Assembly: GCA_903884945.1 (NCBI GenBank)
Contig: CAISGR010000235.1
Coordinates: 1-64,000, forward strand
Reading direction: 5' to 3'
DNA length: 64,000 nt
Origin: an uncultured bacterium
Lineage (GTDB): Bacteria; Pseudomonadota; Alphaproteobacteria; Sphingomonadales; Sphingomonadaceae
How positions within the stretch are numbered: the stretch's first letter is position 1; the number at the start of each line of letters is the position of its first letter. The notes under the pieces are model-generated. The model was not told where the DNA came from and did not search any database. It worked only from the letters and a program-made list of their open reading frames with translations. A program made the translations under genes and the position numbers. Below, in pieces: positions 52,173-60,598 of this stretch.

Positions 52173-52940
52173 TCATGTCGCGGCGGGGCGGATGACCGAG
52201 GCACCGGCGCGGCGAATCCGCGCCCAGGCGCCCAGCGCCCACCAGGCCAGCGCCCACAGCGTGCCGAAGCTCCAGCCGGCGAGCACGTCGCTCGGCCAGT
52301 GCACGCCCAGATAGACGCGGCTGAAGCCGACCGTGGTGACCAGGATCACCGCGCTCGCGAGGATGTAGAGGCGGGCGCGCCGCTCGGGCACGATCTGCGC
52401 GATCAGCGAGGCAATGGTGAGATAGATGATCGCGCTGTTGGCGGCATGGCCGCTCGGGAAACTGGCCGAGGTGACCTGGACGAGGTGGTCCGTCAGTTCG
52501 GGCCGGGCGCGGCCGACCAGGGCCTTGGCGACGGCGACGGCGATCGAGCCGCTGATCGTGCCGCCGAGCACCAGCCACATGGTCAGCCAGTGGCGCTGCA
52601 CCGCCAGGAACCCGGCGATGATGGTGACGGTGATCACCAGCACCGTTTCGCCGCCGAGCGCGGTCACGTCGATCATCGCCTGCTTCAGCCAGAGCGGACC
52701 GAGCGTGGCGCCGTGCATGGAGCCGTGGCGCATCGCCAGCAGGATGCGCCGGTCGAAATCGAATTGCAGGCCGCGGTCGATCAGCGTGCCGACCAGACCG
52801 AGCACCAGCACCGCCAGCGCCACCGCACCCGCGCCGATCATCAGCCAGGGCGGGTGCCGGATATCGTCCGGAAGCTGGCCGAGCGCGTCCGCACCTTCCG
52901 CATGGAGCGGGTCGTCGAGGCGGGGTTCTTCGGCCGTCAC
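52173..52940 (-). CDS. PAP2 family phosphatase (membrane)
   Basis: A 255-residue integral membrane phosphatase of the lipid phosphate type. All three PAP2 motifs are intact: KALVGRARP, PSGH in SFPSGHAAN, and SRVYLGVHWPSD. About six helices; the active site should face the periplasm. It follows the TetR gene on the same strand. The start is GTG at 52940 (VTAEEPRL-); a TTG at 52976 would overlap the TetR gene. It is the last gene of a probable four-gene transcript with the sulfatase. Confidence 0.87.
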   Translation of the reverse strand: MTAEEPRLDDPLHAEGADALGQLPDDIRHPPWLMIGAGAVALAVLVLGLVGTLIDRGLQFDFDRRILLAMRHGSMHGATLGPLWLKQAMIDVTALGGETVLVITVTIIAGFLAVQRHWLTMWLVLGGTISGSIAVAVAKALVGRARPELTDHLVQVTSASFPSGHAANSAIIYLTIASLIAQIVPERRARLYILASAVILVTTVGFSRVYLGVHWPSDVLAGWSFGTLWALAWWALGAWARIRRAGASVIRPAAT

Positions 52941-52947
52941 GCTCCGA

Positions 52948-53535
52948 TCAGTGAACGGGTTCGACCAGCCGATCAACCTGCGCCGTGATCAGCGCGGCAG
53001 CCCGTTCCGCCGACAGGCCCTGCTCCATGCGCAGGCGCTGCCAGGTTTCGAAGCTCAGCAGCAGGTCGATCGCCTCGAAGACAAGCTCGTCCGCGGCGAT
53101 CTGATCGGGCAGCACCGATTTCAGCCGCGCGCGCATCAGCGCCAGCGTCCGGGCATGTTCGGTCTGGATCGCCGCGGATTCGTGGCGGTGCGCGTCGGCG
53201 GCGCGCTTGAACGGCATCAGCCGTTCATAGGTCCCGAGGCGCCGCGCGATCGTCTCGCGCAATTGCCCGCGCCAGTCGCTCGCTTCGAACGGGACGAGCC
53301 ACATTTCATATTGGCGCGACAACCGTGCCGTCATCGCCGCATAGAGGCTCTCCATGTCCTTGAAGTGCCGGAATACGCTGCGCAGGCCGACAGCGGCGCG
53401 CGCCGCGACCTGATCGGCGCTGGGGGTGATCTGGCCCTCGGCGACGAGCTGCAGCATCGCCGCGACGATCTTGTCGCGGCTCGTTTCGGATCGCCTTCTG
53501 CGCCCGTCAGAGGAGGGCGCTGCGCGTTCGACCAT
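52948..53535 (-). CDS. TetR/AcrR family transcriptional regulator
   Basis: A 195-residue regulator with an N-terminal TetR helix-turn-helix (RDKIVAAMLQLVAEG, VAARAAVGLRSVFRHFKDMESLY) and a variable ligand-binding domain. The ATG overlaps the sulfatase stop codon (TGATG), so it is translated with the sulfatase from the same transcript, giving an autoregulated operon. The two copies of TGGCA-N7-TGTCA at the island's promoters are the obvious candidate operators. The inducer is unknown. Confidence 0.9.
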   Translation of the reverse strand: MVERAAPSSDGRRRRSETSRDKIVAAMLQLVAEGQITPSADQVAARAAVGLRSVFRHFKDMESLYAAMTARLSRQYEMWLVPFEASDWRGQLRETIARRLGTYERLMPFKRAADAHRHESAAIQTEHARTLALMRARLKSVLPDQIAADELVFEAIDLLLSFETWQRLRMEQGLSAERAAALITAQVDRLVEPVH

Positions 53536-55184
53536 CAATTCGCCCAGTAAATATAGGTTTCGCCTGGCTTCGGCCGGGTGCCGAGCGGCCGGTCGATAGC
53601 AATGGGCGAGCGGATCAGCGAGGGCCAAGATGGCTTCACGCTCTGTGCGTCATGCTCCGCCAGCAACTTGGCCAGGCGCGCGACCACGTCGGCATGCTGT
53701 GCGGCGACGTCATGTTGTTCCGTCGGGTCCGCCTTCATGTCGAAGAGCAGCGACTGGTGCGGCAGGTCGAGCGCCTGCAGCTTCCAGTCGCCGTCGCGTA
53801 CGACGCGATAGGCCCCGCTGCGCCAGAACAGCGTCCGGTGCGGTGCGCCGGTCTGCCTGCCTTCGATGAAGGGCAGCAGGTCGACGCCATCGACCGCCCG
53901 GTCGCGCGGCATCGGAATGCCGGCTGCGGCGCCGGCGGTGGCGAAGATGTCGAAATGGCTCACCGGCCCGGTGACGCGCGTCGCGGGTTTGATCTGGGCG
54001 GGCCAGCGCATGAAGAACGGCACCTTCATGCCGCCCTCGAAGAAGGTCGCCTTCCAGCCGCGATAGGGGCGATTGATGTCGGGCAGGCCGATATAATGCG
54101 CGCCGCCATTGTCGCTGGTGAAGATCACGAGCGTGTTGCGGTCGAGCCCCTGCGCCTTCAGCCCCGCCATCACCCGGCCGACACCGCGATCGAGCGCGCG
54201 GATCATCGCCGCATAGACGCGGGTGCGACGGTCGGCGATCTGCGGCAGCGCGTCATAATCCGCCTTCAGCGCCTGGAGCGGCGTGTGCGGCGCGTTATAG
54301 GCGAGGTACATGAAGAAGGGCCGGTTGCGGTTCGCCTTGATCGAATCGATCGCCTGGTCGGTCAGGTAATCGGTCATGTAGCGGTTCGGGTGGAAGCGGT
54401 GGCCACCATTATACTGGACGCTGAACGGGAGGTTCGCCCAGATATATTTGTCGATCGGATCGAAGTCCTGCTTCGAGTTGACCGCGTTGGGGTCGTTCTC
54501 CGGCAGGTACATCTGCCCGCCGATGATGAAGCCCAGGCTCTCGTCGAAACCCTGTTGCTCGGGGCGCATGCCCTTGGCGCCGCCGAGATGCCATTTGCCG
54601 AGATGCACGGTGTGATAGCCCTTGCCGCGCATCAGCTCGGCAATGGTCAGTTCCGATGCCGGCACGCCCTTGTCGTCGGCGGGCGGATCCACCTTCGCCG
54701 CGTCCTCGTCGAAGATCGTCTTGTGTTCCCAGTCGCTGGGAAAGCCGGCGATGGTGCGCGCGAAACGGGTATCGGTCGGGGTGAATTCGAAACCGAAGCG
54801 GGTCGGGTAGCGCCCGGTCATCAGCGCGGCGCGGCTCGGCGCGCACGTCGCGTTGCCGGCATAGCCATCGGCGAAGCTCACCCCGTCATGGCCGATCGCG
54901 TCGATATTGGGGGTCTTGAGCAGGCCGCCGGCGACGCCGCCGCCGTTGAAGCTGATATCGTTGTAGCCGAGGTCGTCGGCCACGATCAGGATCACGTTGG
55001 GCGGGCGCTGGTCAGCGGGAAGCGTGGGCTTGAGCGGCCCCTTTTCCCAGGCGACGGGCTCGTTGGGGTAGACATGCGGTGCAAGCCAGCCGGCCAGGTG
55101 CAGCAGGACATAGTCCTTGGCGAGGAAGCCGCCGACCACGAGCGTGACGACGGCACCGAGCAGGATCTTGAGCCAGGTCTTCAT
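53535..55184 (-). CDS. Arylsulfatase-family sulfatase (CAPSR, membrane-anchored)
   Basis: A 549-residue type I sulfatase. Metal site ADDLG at residues 69-73, formylglycine motif CAPSRAALMTGRYP with Cys114 as the residue converted, and HLGKWHLGG. An N-terminal hydrophobic helix (ILLGAVVTLVVGGFLA) without a clear cleavage site makes it likely to be tethered on the periplasmic face. It hydrolyses sulfate esters; the substrate is unknown. It is followed by tetR with an overlapping start, and preceded 10 bases upstream by a small membrane protein gene. Confidence 0.92.
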   Translation of the reverse strand: MKTWLKILLGAVVTLVVGGFLAKDYVLLHLAGWLAPHVYPNEPVAWEKGPLKPTLPADQRPPNVILIVADDLGYNDISFNGGGVAGGLLKTPNIDAIGHDGVSFADGYAGNATCAPSRAALMTGRYPTRFGFEFTPTDTRFARTIAGFPSDWEHKTIFDEDAAKVDPPADDKGVPASELTIAELMRGKGYHTVHLGKWHLGGAKGMRPEQQGFDESLGFIIGGQMYLPENDPNAVNSKQDFDPIDKYIWANLPFSVQYNGGHRFHPNRYMTDYLTDQAIDSIKANRNRPFFMYLAYNAPHTPLQALKADYDALPQIADRRTRVYAAMIRALDRGVGRVMAGLKAQGLDRNTLVIFTSDNGGAHYIGLPDINRPYRGWKATFFEGGMKVPFFMRWPAQIKPATRVTGPVSHFDIFATAGAAAGIPMPRDRAVDGVDLLPFIEGRQTGAPHRTLFWRSGAYRVVRDGDWKLQALDLPHQSLLFDMKADPTEQHDVAAQHADVVARLAKLLAEHDAQSVKPSWPSLIRSPIAIDRPLGTRPKPGETYIYWAN

Positions 55185-55194
55185 GATCGGGTCC

Positions 55195-55575
55195 TCAGCG
55201 CTGGAGGGGCAGGAAGCGGCGCCCGACCAGCAGGAGCGCGATCATCACTGCCTCGACGATCATCGGTCCGAACGCGGTCGGCGCGATCCCGTCGACGAAC
55301 AGGCTGACGCAGCGGGCCGACAGCGCGATGCCGAGCAGGAGCAGCGGCACCCCCAGCGGCCCGGCCCGGCCGCGCCATGCACCGGCCAGCGCGAAGGCGC
55401 CGCCGGTCACGAAAAAGGCGGTGAAGTCGGCGCGCATCGTCGCGAGGCCCTGAATGCCGACGGGCGTCAGGAAGAATTTCGCGCCCAGCCCGGCGGGGTC
55501 GAGCAGAAAGCCGAACCCGATCGCCAGGTTGAACAATCCGACGAGCGCAATGATCCCGCGCACCGCATTCCGCAT
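55195..55575 (-). CDS. Small four-helix membrane protein (DUF4345-like)
   Basis: A 126-residue membrane protein with four hydrophobic helices. The pattern LLDPAGLGAKFFLTP followed by GLATMRADFTAFFVTGGAFAL resembles DUF4345-type proteins; the match is by eye and moderate. Start is the ATG at 55575 with GGGAGAGG upstream. It is the first gene of the sulfatase-tetR-PAP2 operon, so it may be part of the same process. Confidence 0.7.
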   Translation of the reverse strand: MRNAVRGIIALVGLFNLAIGFGFLLDPAGLGAKFFLTPVGIQGLATMRADFTAFFVTGGAFALAGAWRGRAGPLGVPLLLLGIALSARCVSLFVDGIAPTAFGPMIVEAVMIALLLVGRRFLPLQR

Positions 55576-55628
55576 GACCGCCTCTCCCTGTGTTTTGCCA
55601 CATCGTAACAGCGCTCCGGCGCTTTGCA

Positions 55629-55650
55629 ATATTGGCATTGATAATGTCAA
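55629..55650. promoter_or_regulatory. Shared operator, copy 1 (sulfatase/MBL divergent promoter)
   Basis: ATATTGGCAT at 55629-55638, containing TGGCA (55633-55637), 7 bases, and TGTCA (55645-55649), an imperfect palindrome TTGGCAT-N5-ATGTCAA. It lies between the divergent starts of the small membrane protein gene (55575) and the MBL gene (55687). The same element occurs at 60549-60569. Confidence 0.65.
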
Positions 55651-55686
55651 TTTATCGACGCATCATCGCGGCACAGGAGAGAAGTG

Positions 55687-56781
55687 ATGCGCAGGCAGTG
55701 GAAATGGGCGGCCGGTGTCGCGGCGCTGGTCATCGTCGCCGCGATCGGGGTGAAGCTGTTCCAGCGGCCGATCGGCATGATGCTGCTGAAGCGCGCCGTG
55801 GCCGAGCGGGTCGGGCGGGATGCGACCGCGGGCCTGCCGGACGGCCTGCATGTCGCGCTGTGCGGCACAGGGTCGCCGCTCCCCGATCCAACCCGCGCCG
55901 GGCCCTGTACGATCGTGATCGCGGGCACGCGCATCTTCCTGGTCGATGCCGGCGAAGGGGGCGCGCGGAACATCGTGCAGATGGGCATCCCGCCGGGCCG
56001 GATCGAGGCACTGTTCCTCACCCATTTCCATTCGGACCATATCGATGGACTCGCGCCGATCATGCTGCTGCGCTGGTCGGGCCAGTCGTGGCAGACCCCG
56101 CTGCCGATCCATGGACCGCCGGGCGTCGATCGCGTGGTTGCCGGATTCCGCGCTGCCTATACCCTCGATACCGGGTACCGGGTCGCCCATCACGGCCCGA
56201 AGATCCTGCCGCCGGGCGGTGCCGGCGGAACGGCGCTGCCGTTCGCGCTGCCGCCCGCCGGGGAGGGCGATTCGGTGGTCCTGGTGAAGGACGGCGGGGT
56301 CAGGATCACGGCCTTCCGGGTCAACCACAAGCCGGTCGAGCCGGCGGTAGGCTATCGCTTCGACTATAAGGGCCGCTCGGTCGTGCTGAGCGGCGATACG
56401 GTGCCTACACCCAGCCTGATCGCAGCGGCGCAGGGCGCCGATGTGCTGGTGCATGAAGCGCTGCAGCCCAAGCTGGTCGCGCTGCTGACCAGCGGGCTCG
56501 AAGCCAGGGGCCAGGCCAATATGGCGCAGGTCACCCGGGACATCATCGGCTACCATTCCACGCCGGAGCAGGCCGCGCAGGACGCGAAGGCAGCGGGCGT
56601 GCGCTATTTGATGCTCAACCATCTGGTCCCGCCGCTGCCGATGCGCTTTGCCTATCCTGCCTTTCTCGGCGACGCCCATCGCTATTATGACGGACCGATC
56701 ACGGTCGGGGAGGATGGGATGATGCTGAGCCTGCCTGCGGGCGGTCGCGAGATCGTCCTGAAGCGGCTGATGGTCCGGTGA
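55687..56781 (+). CDS. Metallo-beta-lactamase-fold hydrolase, membrane-anchored
   Basis: A 364-residue MBL-fold protein. N-terminal helix (WAAGVAALVIVAAIGVKLF) for export or anchoring, then the metal motif LTHFHSDHIDG with H113, H115, D117 and H118, SGDTVP, and a final His in MLNHLVPP. It is closest in type to the RNase Z/arylsulfatase-like MBL hydrolases, which include sulfatases of the MBL class, so a role on the same sulfated substrate is possible but unproven. The ATG has AGGAG 7 bases upstream. Its stop overlaps the next sulfatase gene by 4 bases. Confidence 0.85.
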   Translation: MRRQWKWAAGVAALVIVAAIGVKLFQRPIGMMLLKRAVAERVGRDATAGLPDGLHVALCGTGSPLPDPTRAGPCTIVIAGTRIFLVDAGEGGARNIVQMGIPPGRIEALFLTHFHSDHIDGLAPIMLLRWSGQSWQTPLPIHGPPGVDRVVAGFRAAYTLDTGYRVAHHGPKILPPGGAGGTALPFALPPAGEGDSVVLVKDGGVRITAFRVNHKPVEPAVGYRFDYKGRSVVLSGDTVPTPSLIAAAQGADVLVHEALQPKLVALLTSGLEARGQANMAQVTRDIIGYHSTPEQAAQDAKAAGVRYLMLNHLVPPLPMRFAYPAFLGDAHRYYDGPITVGEDGMMLSLPAGGREIVLKRLMVR

Positions 56782-58571
56782 AGCGCGCGCTTGCCCTGCT
56801 CGGCGCGGTCGCACTGGTCGGCAACGCATCGCCCGGCGATGGAAAGCCGCCCGAGCGGAAGCGGCCGAATATCGTCATCCTGCTCGCCGACGACTGGGGC
56901 TTCAGCGACGTCGGCAGCTTCGGTGCGGAGTTTCGCACGCCGAACATCGACGCGCTGGCAAAGGCGGGCGTGCGCTTTTCCGATTTCCATGTCGCCGGTT
57001 CCTGCTCGCCGACGCGGGCGATGCTCCAGACCGGGGTCAGCAACCATCGCGCCGGTCTCGGCAACATGCCCGAGACGATTCCGCCCGAGCATGTCGGCAA
57101 GCCCGGCTATGATACGGTGCTCAACGATCGCGTCGTGACGATGGCGAGCCTGTTCCGCGACGGGGGCTACCGCACCTATCTCACCGGCAAATGGCATCTC
57201 GGCAAGACGCCGGACAAGCTGCCGACCGCGCGGGGCTATGATCACGCCTTTTCGCTCGCCGATGCCGGTGCGGACAATTTCGAGCAGCGCCCGATCGAGG
57301 GCCTGTACGACACCGCCGACTGGACCGAGGACGGCAAGCCGGCGACGCTGCCGAAGGACTATTATTCCTCCCGCTTCGTCATCGACAGGATGATCGCCTA
57401 TATCGACGGCGGTCGCAGCAGCGGGAAGCCCTTCTTCGCCTCGGTCAATTTCCTCGCCAACCATATCCCGGTACAGGCGCCCGACGCCTATATCGATCGT
57501 TACCGCGCGGCTTATCGGCAGGGCTGGACGGCGATTCGCGCGGCGCGGCGCGACCGGGCGGCGGCGCTCGGCATCGTGCCCGCGGGCACGCCGATGGTGA
57601 CGATGGGGACCACCCGCGACTGGGCGACGCTCACGGCCGACCAGCGCGCCGCCTATGCCCGCGCCATGGCCGCCTATGGCGGGATGGCCGAGGCCGCCGA
57701 CGAACAGATCGGCCGGCTGGTGGCGCACCTCAAGGCGAGCGGCGATTACGACAACACCGTCTTCGTCTTCCTGTCGGACAATGGCGCCGAACCGACCGAC
57801 CCGATGGGGACCTTTCTCGGCCGGCTGAACAGCCGCATCCATTATAATATGGACCCGGCCGAACAGGGGCGACGCGGCTCCTTCACCTCGATCGGGCCGG
57901 GCTGGGCCAGTGCGGCATCGTCGCCGCTCCGGGGGTATAAATTCTCGGCCGGCGAGGGAGGCTTGCGCGTGCCGCTGATCATTGCCTGGCCGGGCAATCC
58001 GGCGGTGAAGGCGGGGACGGTCGCCGGGCGTCTGGCCTATGTCACCGACATCGCGCCGACCCTGCTCGGCCTGGCCGCGGTGCCGGGGCATGGCGACACC
58101 TATCGCGGCAGGCGGGTCGAGCCGATGACCGGGGCCAGCCTGTGGCCGATGCTGACGGGGCAGGCGGACCGGGTCCATCCCGATACCCAGCCGATCGGCT
58201 ATGAGCTGTCGGGCAACGCCGCGATCTTCCGGGGCGACTACAAGCTGGTGAAGAACCTGCCCCCGACTGGGACGGGCGAATGGCATCTCTACGATATCGT
58301 CCGCGATCCGGGCGAGACGCACGATCTGGCCGGGGCCATGCCGGGGCTCTTCGCGACGATGCAGGGCGACTATGCCGCCTTCGCCGCACGCGACCAGGTG
58401 CTGCCGATGCCTGCGGGCTATACCGCCGAACAACAGATCAACACCAACGGCTTCAACAAGAGCGTGCGCCCCAAGCTGGTGCGCGGCGCAGCCCTGCTGC
58501 TGGCCCTGGCGGCGATGGTCGGCGGTGCGATCTGGTGGCGCTGGCGGAAGCGCGCGTCAGCGGCGCGCTAG
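56778..58571 (+). CDS. Arylsulfatase (AtsA type, CSPTR, C-terminal membrane anchor)
   Basis: A 597-residue sulfatase of the Pseudomonas AtsA type. Signal peptide (MKRALALLGAVALVGNASPG), metal site LADDWGFSD at about 36-44, formylglycine motif CSPTRAML with Cys76, TGKWHLGK, and FLSDNGAEPTDP. The last about 30 residues are a hydrophobic helix plus a basic end (ALLLALAAMVGGAIWWRWRK), so the enzyme is tethered by its C-terminus. GTG start overlapping the MBL stop (GTGA). The 3' end overlaps the convergent isomerase gene by 15 bases. Confidence 0.93.
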   Translation: MKRALALLGAVALVGNASPGDGKPPERKRPNIVILLADDWGFSDVGSFGAEFRTPNIDALAKAGVRFSDFHVAGSCSPTRAMLQTGVSNHRAGLGNMPETIPPEHVGKPGYDTVLNDRVVTMASLFRDGGYRTYLTGKWHLGKTPDKLPTARGYDHAFSLADAGADNFEQRPIEGLYDTADWTEDGKPATLPKDYYSSRFVIDRMIAYIDGGRSSGKPFFASVNFLANHIPVQAPDAYIDRYRAAYRQGWTAIRAARRDRAAALGIVPAGTPMVTMGTTRDWATLTADQRAAYARAMAAYGGMAEAADEQIGRLVAHLKASGDYDNTVFVFLSDNGAEPTDPMGTFLGRLNSRIHYNMDPAEQGRRGSFTSIGPGWASAASSPLRGYKFSAGEGGLRVPLIIAWPGNPAVKAGTVAGRLAYVTDIAPTLLGLAAVPGHGDTYRGRRVEPMTGASLWPMLTGQADRVHPDTQPIGYELSGNAAIFRGDYKLVKNLPPTGTGEWHLYDIVRDPGETHDLAGAMPGLFATMQGDYAAFAARDQVLPMPAGYTAEQQINTNGFNKSVRPKLVRGAALLLALAAMVGGAIWWRWRKRASAAR

Positions 58572-59207
58572 GCCGCGCTGCGCCATCCGCCATTTGAGCT
58601 GGTCGAACCGGTCCTGGCCGAAAAAGGGTTCGCCCTCGAACACCATCAGCGGCACGCCATAATGGCCGCCGACGCGCTGCGCGTCCTGGTTGGCGGTGAC
58701 GACCGCGACATGGTGATCCGGATCCGCGTCGATCGCCGCGTCCATCTCGGCAAGGTCCAGTCCGGCGCGGTCGGCGGCGCGCGCGAGGTGGTCGCCGAGA
58801 TGCCAGTCGGTCACTGACCCGCCCCAGATCAGCCGGCTGACCTCGTCGAGAAAGGCGAGGCCCTTGCCGCGCTCGGTCGCCGCGACGCCGAGGTGGGTCA
58901 GCCGGTGGATATGGGGCTGCTCCCTGGGATAGGTCCGTGTCGCAAAATCCATCTTGACCGGATCGGGCGAGGCCCAGCGGAAGGGCAGGCCGACGAATTC
59001 GGCGCTGCGAAAGATGTCGCGCATGAAATAGCTCAGCCAGAGCGGATCGTTGCTGGTGAAGAAATCGGGCTGGCGGACGGCGATCGGATAGACGACGCGG
59101 ACAGTGGCGGCGACATCATAGTCGCGTTCCAGCTCCACCAGGCGGGGCGTGACCAGATAGGAATAGGGCGAGCGGAACGACCAGTAGAGGTCGTAGCCGA
59201 GCGTCAC
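58557..59207 (-). CDS. DsbA-fold isomerase (2-hydroxychromene-2-carboxylate isomerase-like)
   Basis: A 216-residue thioredoxin-fold protein of the kappa-GST/HCCA isomerase group. The family mark is SFRSPYSYLVTPRL, in which Ser replaces the redox Cys and activates glutathione. The C-terminal part has the typical GVPLMVFEGEPFFGQDRFDQL. HCCA isomerases act in naphthalene-type aromatic breakdown; the substrate here is unknown. It starts at GTG, overlapping the stop of the DUF1330 gene by 4 bases (GTGA). The longer frame to 59351 is out of the family. Confidence 0.85.
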   Translation of the reverse strand: MTLGYDLYWSFRSPYSYLVTPRLVELERDYDVAATVRVVYPIAVRQPDFFTSNDPLWLSYFMRDIFRSAEFVGLPFRWASPDPVKMDFATRTYPREQPHIHRLTHLGVAATERGKGLAFLDEVSRLIWGGSVTDWHLGDHLARAADRAGLDLAEMDAAIDADPDHHVAVVTANQDAQRVGGHYGVPLMVFEGEPFFGQDRFDQLKWRMAQRGLARR

Positions 59208-59617
59208 GCGCCGAGCGCCTTGGTGCGGATGTTCAGCTGCCCGGCGAGGCCGGCGATGCGGTGCTTCTCGATCGCCTGATATTCGGGCGAGGAGACCATC
59301 TTCATCATCGCCGCGCGCGAGGGATATTCGGCGAGGGCGACCATGTCCCACAACTCGTCGATCTCGCCCAGCATCAATTCCGTCACGTCGCCGGCATAGC
59401 GCGCGCGGCCGCCGACCGAGGCGAGGCAGGCCTGCACCGCGGCTGCATAGCGGCGATACGCGTCCTTGCCGCTGAGGTCGGGGTCGGATCCGTCCGGATA
59501 TTCGGCGCGCTCCTTGAACTTGAGCAGGTTGACCATGACGAAGGGGCCGTCCTCGGTGCCGCCGAAAAAGGCGGCGACCTGGTCGGGACCGGGAAAGACG
59601 GCGTTGGTGAAGTTCAT
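59204..59617 (-). CDS. DUF1330 domain-containing protein
   Basis: A 137-residue ferredoxin-fold protein. The DUF1330 core is recognisable: VMVNLLKFKERAEY, YRRYAAAVQ, LVALAEYPSRAAMMKMVSSPEYQAIEKHR. Function unknown; such proteins often sit in catabolic operons. It lies 13 bases after the dehalogenase-like gene and overlaps the isomerase gene. Confidence 0.85.
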   Translation of the reverse strand: MNFTNAVFPGPDQVAAFFGGTEDGPFVMVNLLKFKERAEYPDGSDPDLSGKDAYRRYAAAVQACLASVGGRARYAGDVTELMLGEIDELWDMVALAEYPSRAAMMKMVSSPEYQAIEKHRIAGLAGQLNIRTKALGA

Positions 59618-59630
59618 GGCGTGCTTTCGG

Positions 59631-60530
59631 TCAGGCGCGGATGAAGGAATCGATCAGGGCACAAATCTCGTCGGGTCGGTCTTCCTGCAGGAAGTGCCCG
59701 CCGCCCGCGATGATGGCGTGCGGCTGCCCATGGGCGCCGGGGATGCGTTCGATGAACGCCTTCTCGCCACCGCGGGTGACGGCGTCATTGTCGCTGAAGG
59801 CGGTCAGCACCGGCTTGTCGAAATGCTCGAGTACCGCCCAGGCGGCGCGGTTTTCCGCGACCGAGGCGTGTTCCGGCGTGATCGGCACCAGCGTGGGAAA
59901 TTGCCGCGCGCCTTCCTTGTAGCGCTCGTCGGGAAAGGGAGCGTCATAGGCGGCGATTTCCGCGGGGGTCAGGTCGCGCGTGGTACCGCCATTGACGATG
60001 AAGCCGACCGGGAATTGCGGCACGTTCTGGCTGAAGGCGAGCCAGGCGTTGAAGCCCTCGGACGATCCGGTGCCCACCGGCAAGCCGGTATTGGCGATCA
60101 CCAGCCGGGCGAAGCGATCCGGAAAGGCGGCGACCAGCCGCAGGCCGATCAGCCCGCCCCAATCCTGGCAGAACAGCGTAATGTCGTCCGCATCGAGCGC
60201 GGTCAGCCAGTCGCTCATCCAGGCGACGTGGCGCTCATAGGTATAGTCCGTGCGGGCGGCAGGCTTGTCCGACTTCCCGAAGCCGATCAGGTCGGGCGCA
60301 ATCACCCGATAGCCCTTCGCCACGAGCAGCGGCACGAACTTGCGATAGAGATAGGACCAGCTCGGCTCGCCGTGCATCAGCAGCACCGGCGGCGCATCGC
60401 GCGGCCCCTCGTCGATATAATGGATGCGCAGATCGGTACCGTCCGCATCTGTAACCGTCAGGTAATGCGGTGCGAAAGGATAGTCAGCCAGCCCGGCGAA
60501 TCGCTCGTCCGGCGTCCTCAGCACCTGCAT
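59631..60530 (-). CDS. Haloalkane dehalogenase-like alpha/beta hydrolase (HLD-I type)
   Basis: A 299-residue alpha/beta hydrolase. Oxyanion motif [13 protein letters not shown], nucleophile Asp123 followed by Trp124 in CQDWGGL (the halide-binding Trp), Asp acid in FSDNDAVT (residue 247 or 249), and His279 in GGGHFLQED. This set matches haloalkane dehalogenases of subfamily I, which cleave carbon-halogen bonds; many annotated members are untested. ATG with GGAG 7 bases upstream (GTG at 60536 is less likely). It heads the operon behind operator copy 2. Confidence 0.88.
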   Translation of the reverse strand: MQVLRTPDERFAGLADYPFAPHYLTVTDADGTDLRIHYIDEGPRDAPPVLLMHGEPSWSYLYRKFVPLLVAKGYRVIAPDLIGFGKSDKPAARTDYTYERHVAWMSDWLTALDADDITLFCQDWGGLIGLRLVAAFPDRFARLVIANTGLPVGTGSSEGFNAWLAFSQNVPQFPVGFIVNGGTTRDLTPAEIAAYDAPFPDERYKEGARQFPTLVPITPEHASVAENRAAWAVLEHFDKPVLTAFSDNDAVTRGGEKAFIERIPGAHGQPHAIIAGGGHFLQEDRPDEICALIDSFIRA

Positions 60531-60548
60531 CGTCACTCTCCCGCTTAT

Positions 60549-60569
60549 ATATTGGCATGTAGAGTGTCA
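60549..60569. promoter_or_regulatory. Shared operator, copy 2 (dehalogenase operon promoter)
   Basis: ATATTGGCAT at 60549-60558, with TGGCA (60553-60557), 7 bases, and TGTCA (60565-60569). Same spacing and flank as the element at 55629-55650. It lies about 20 bases upstream of the dehalogenase-like gene. Confidence 0.65.
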
Positions 60570-60598
60570 TATTATTCCGGGCCGGTCAACGTCACCGA

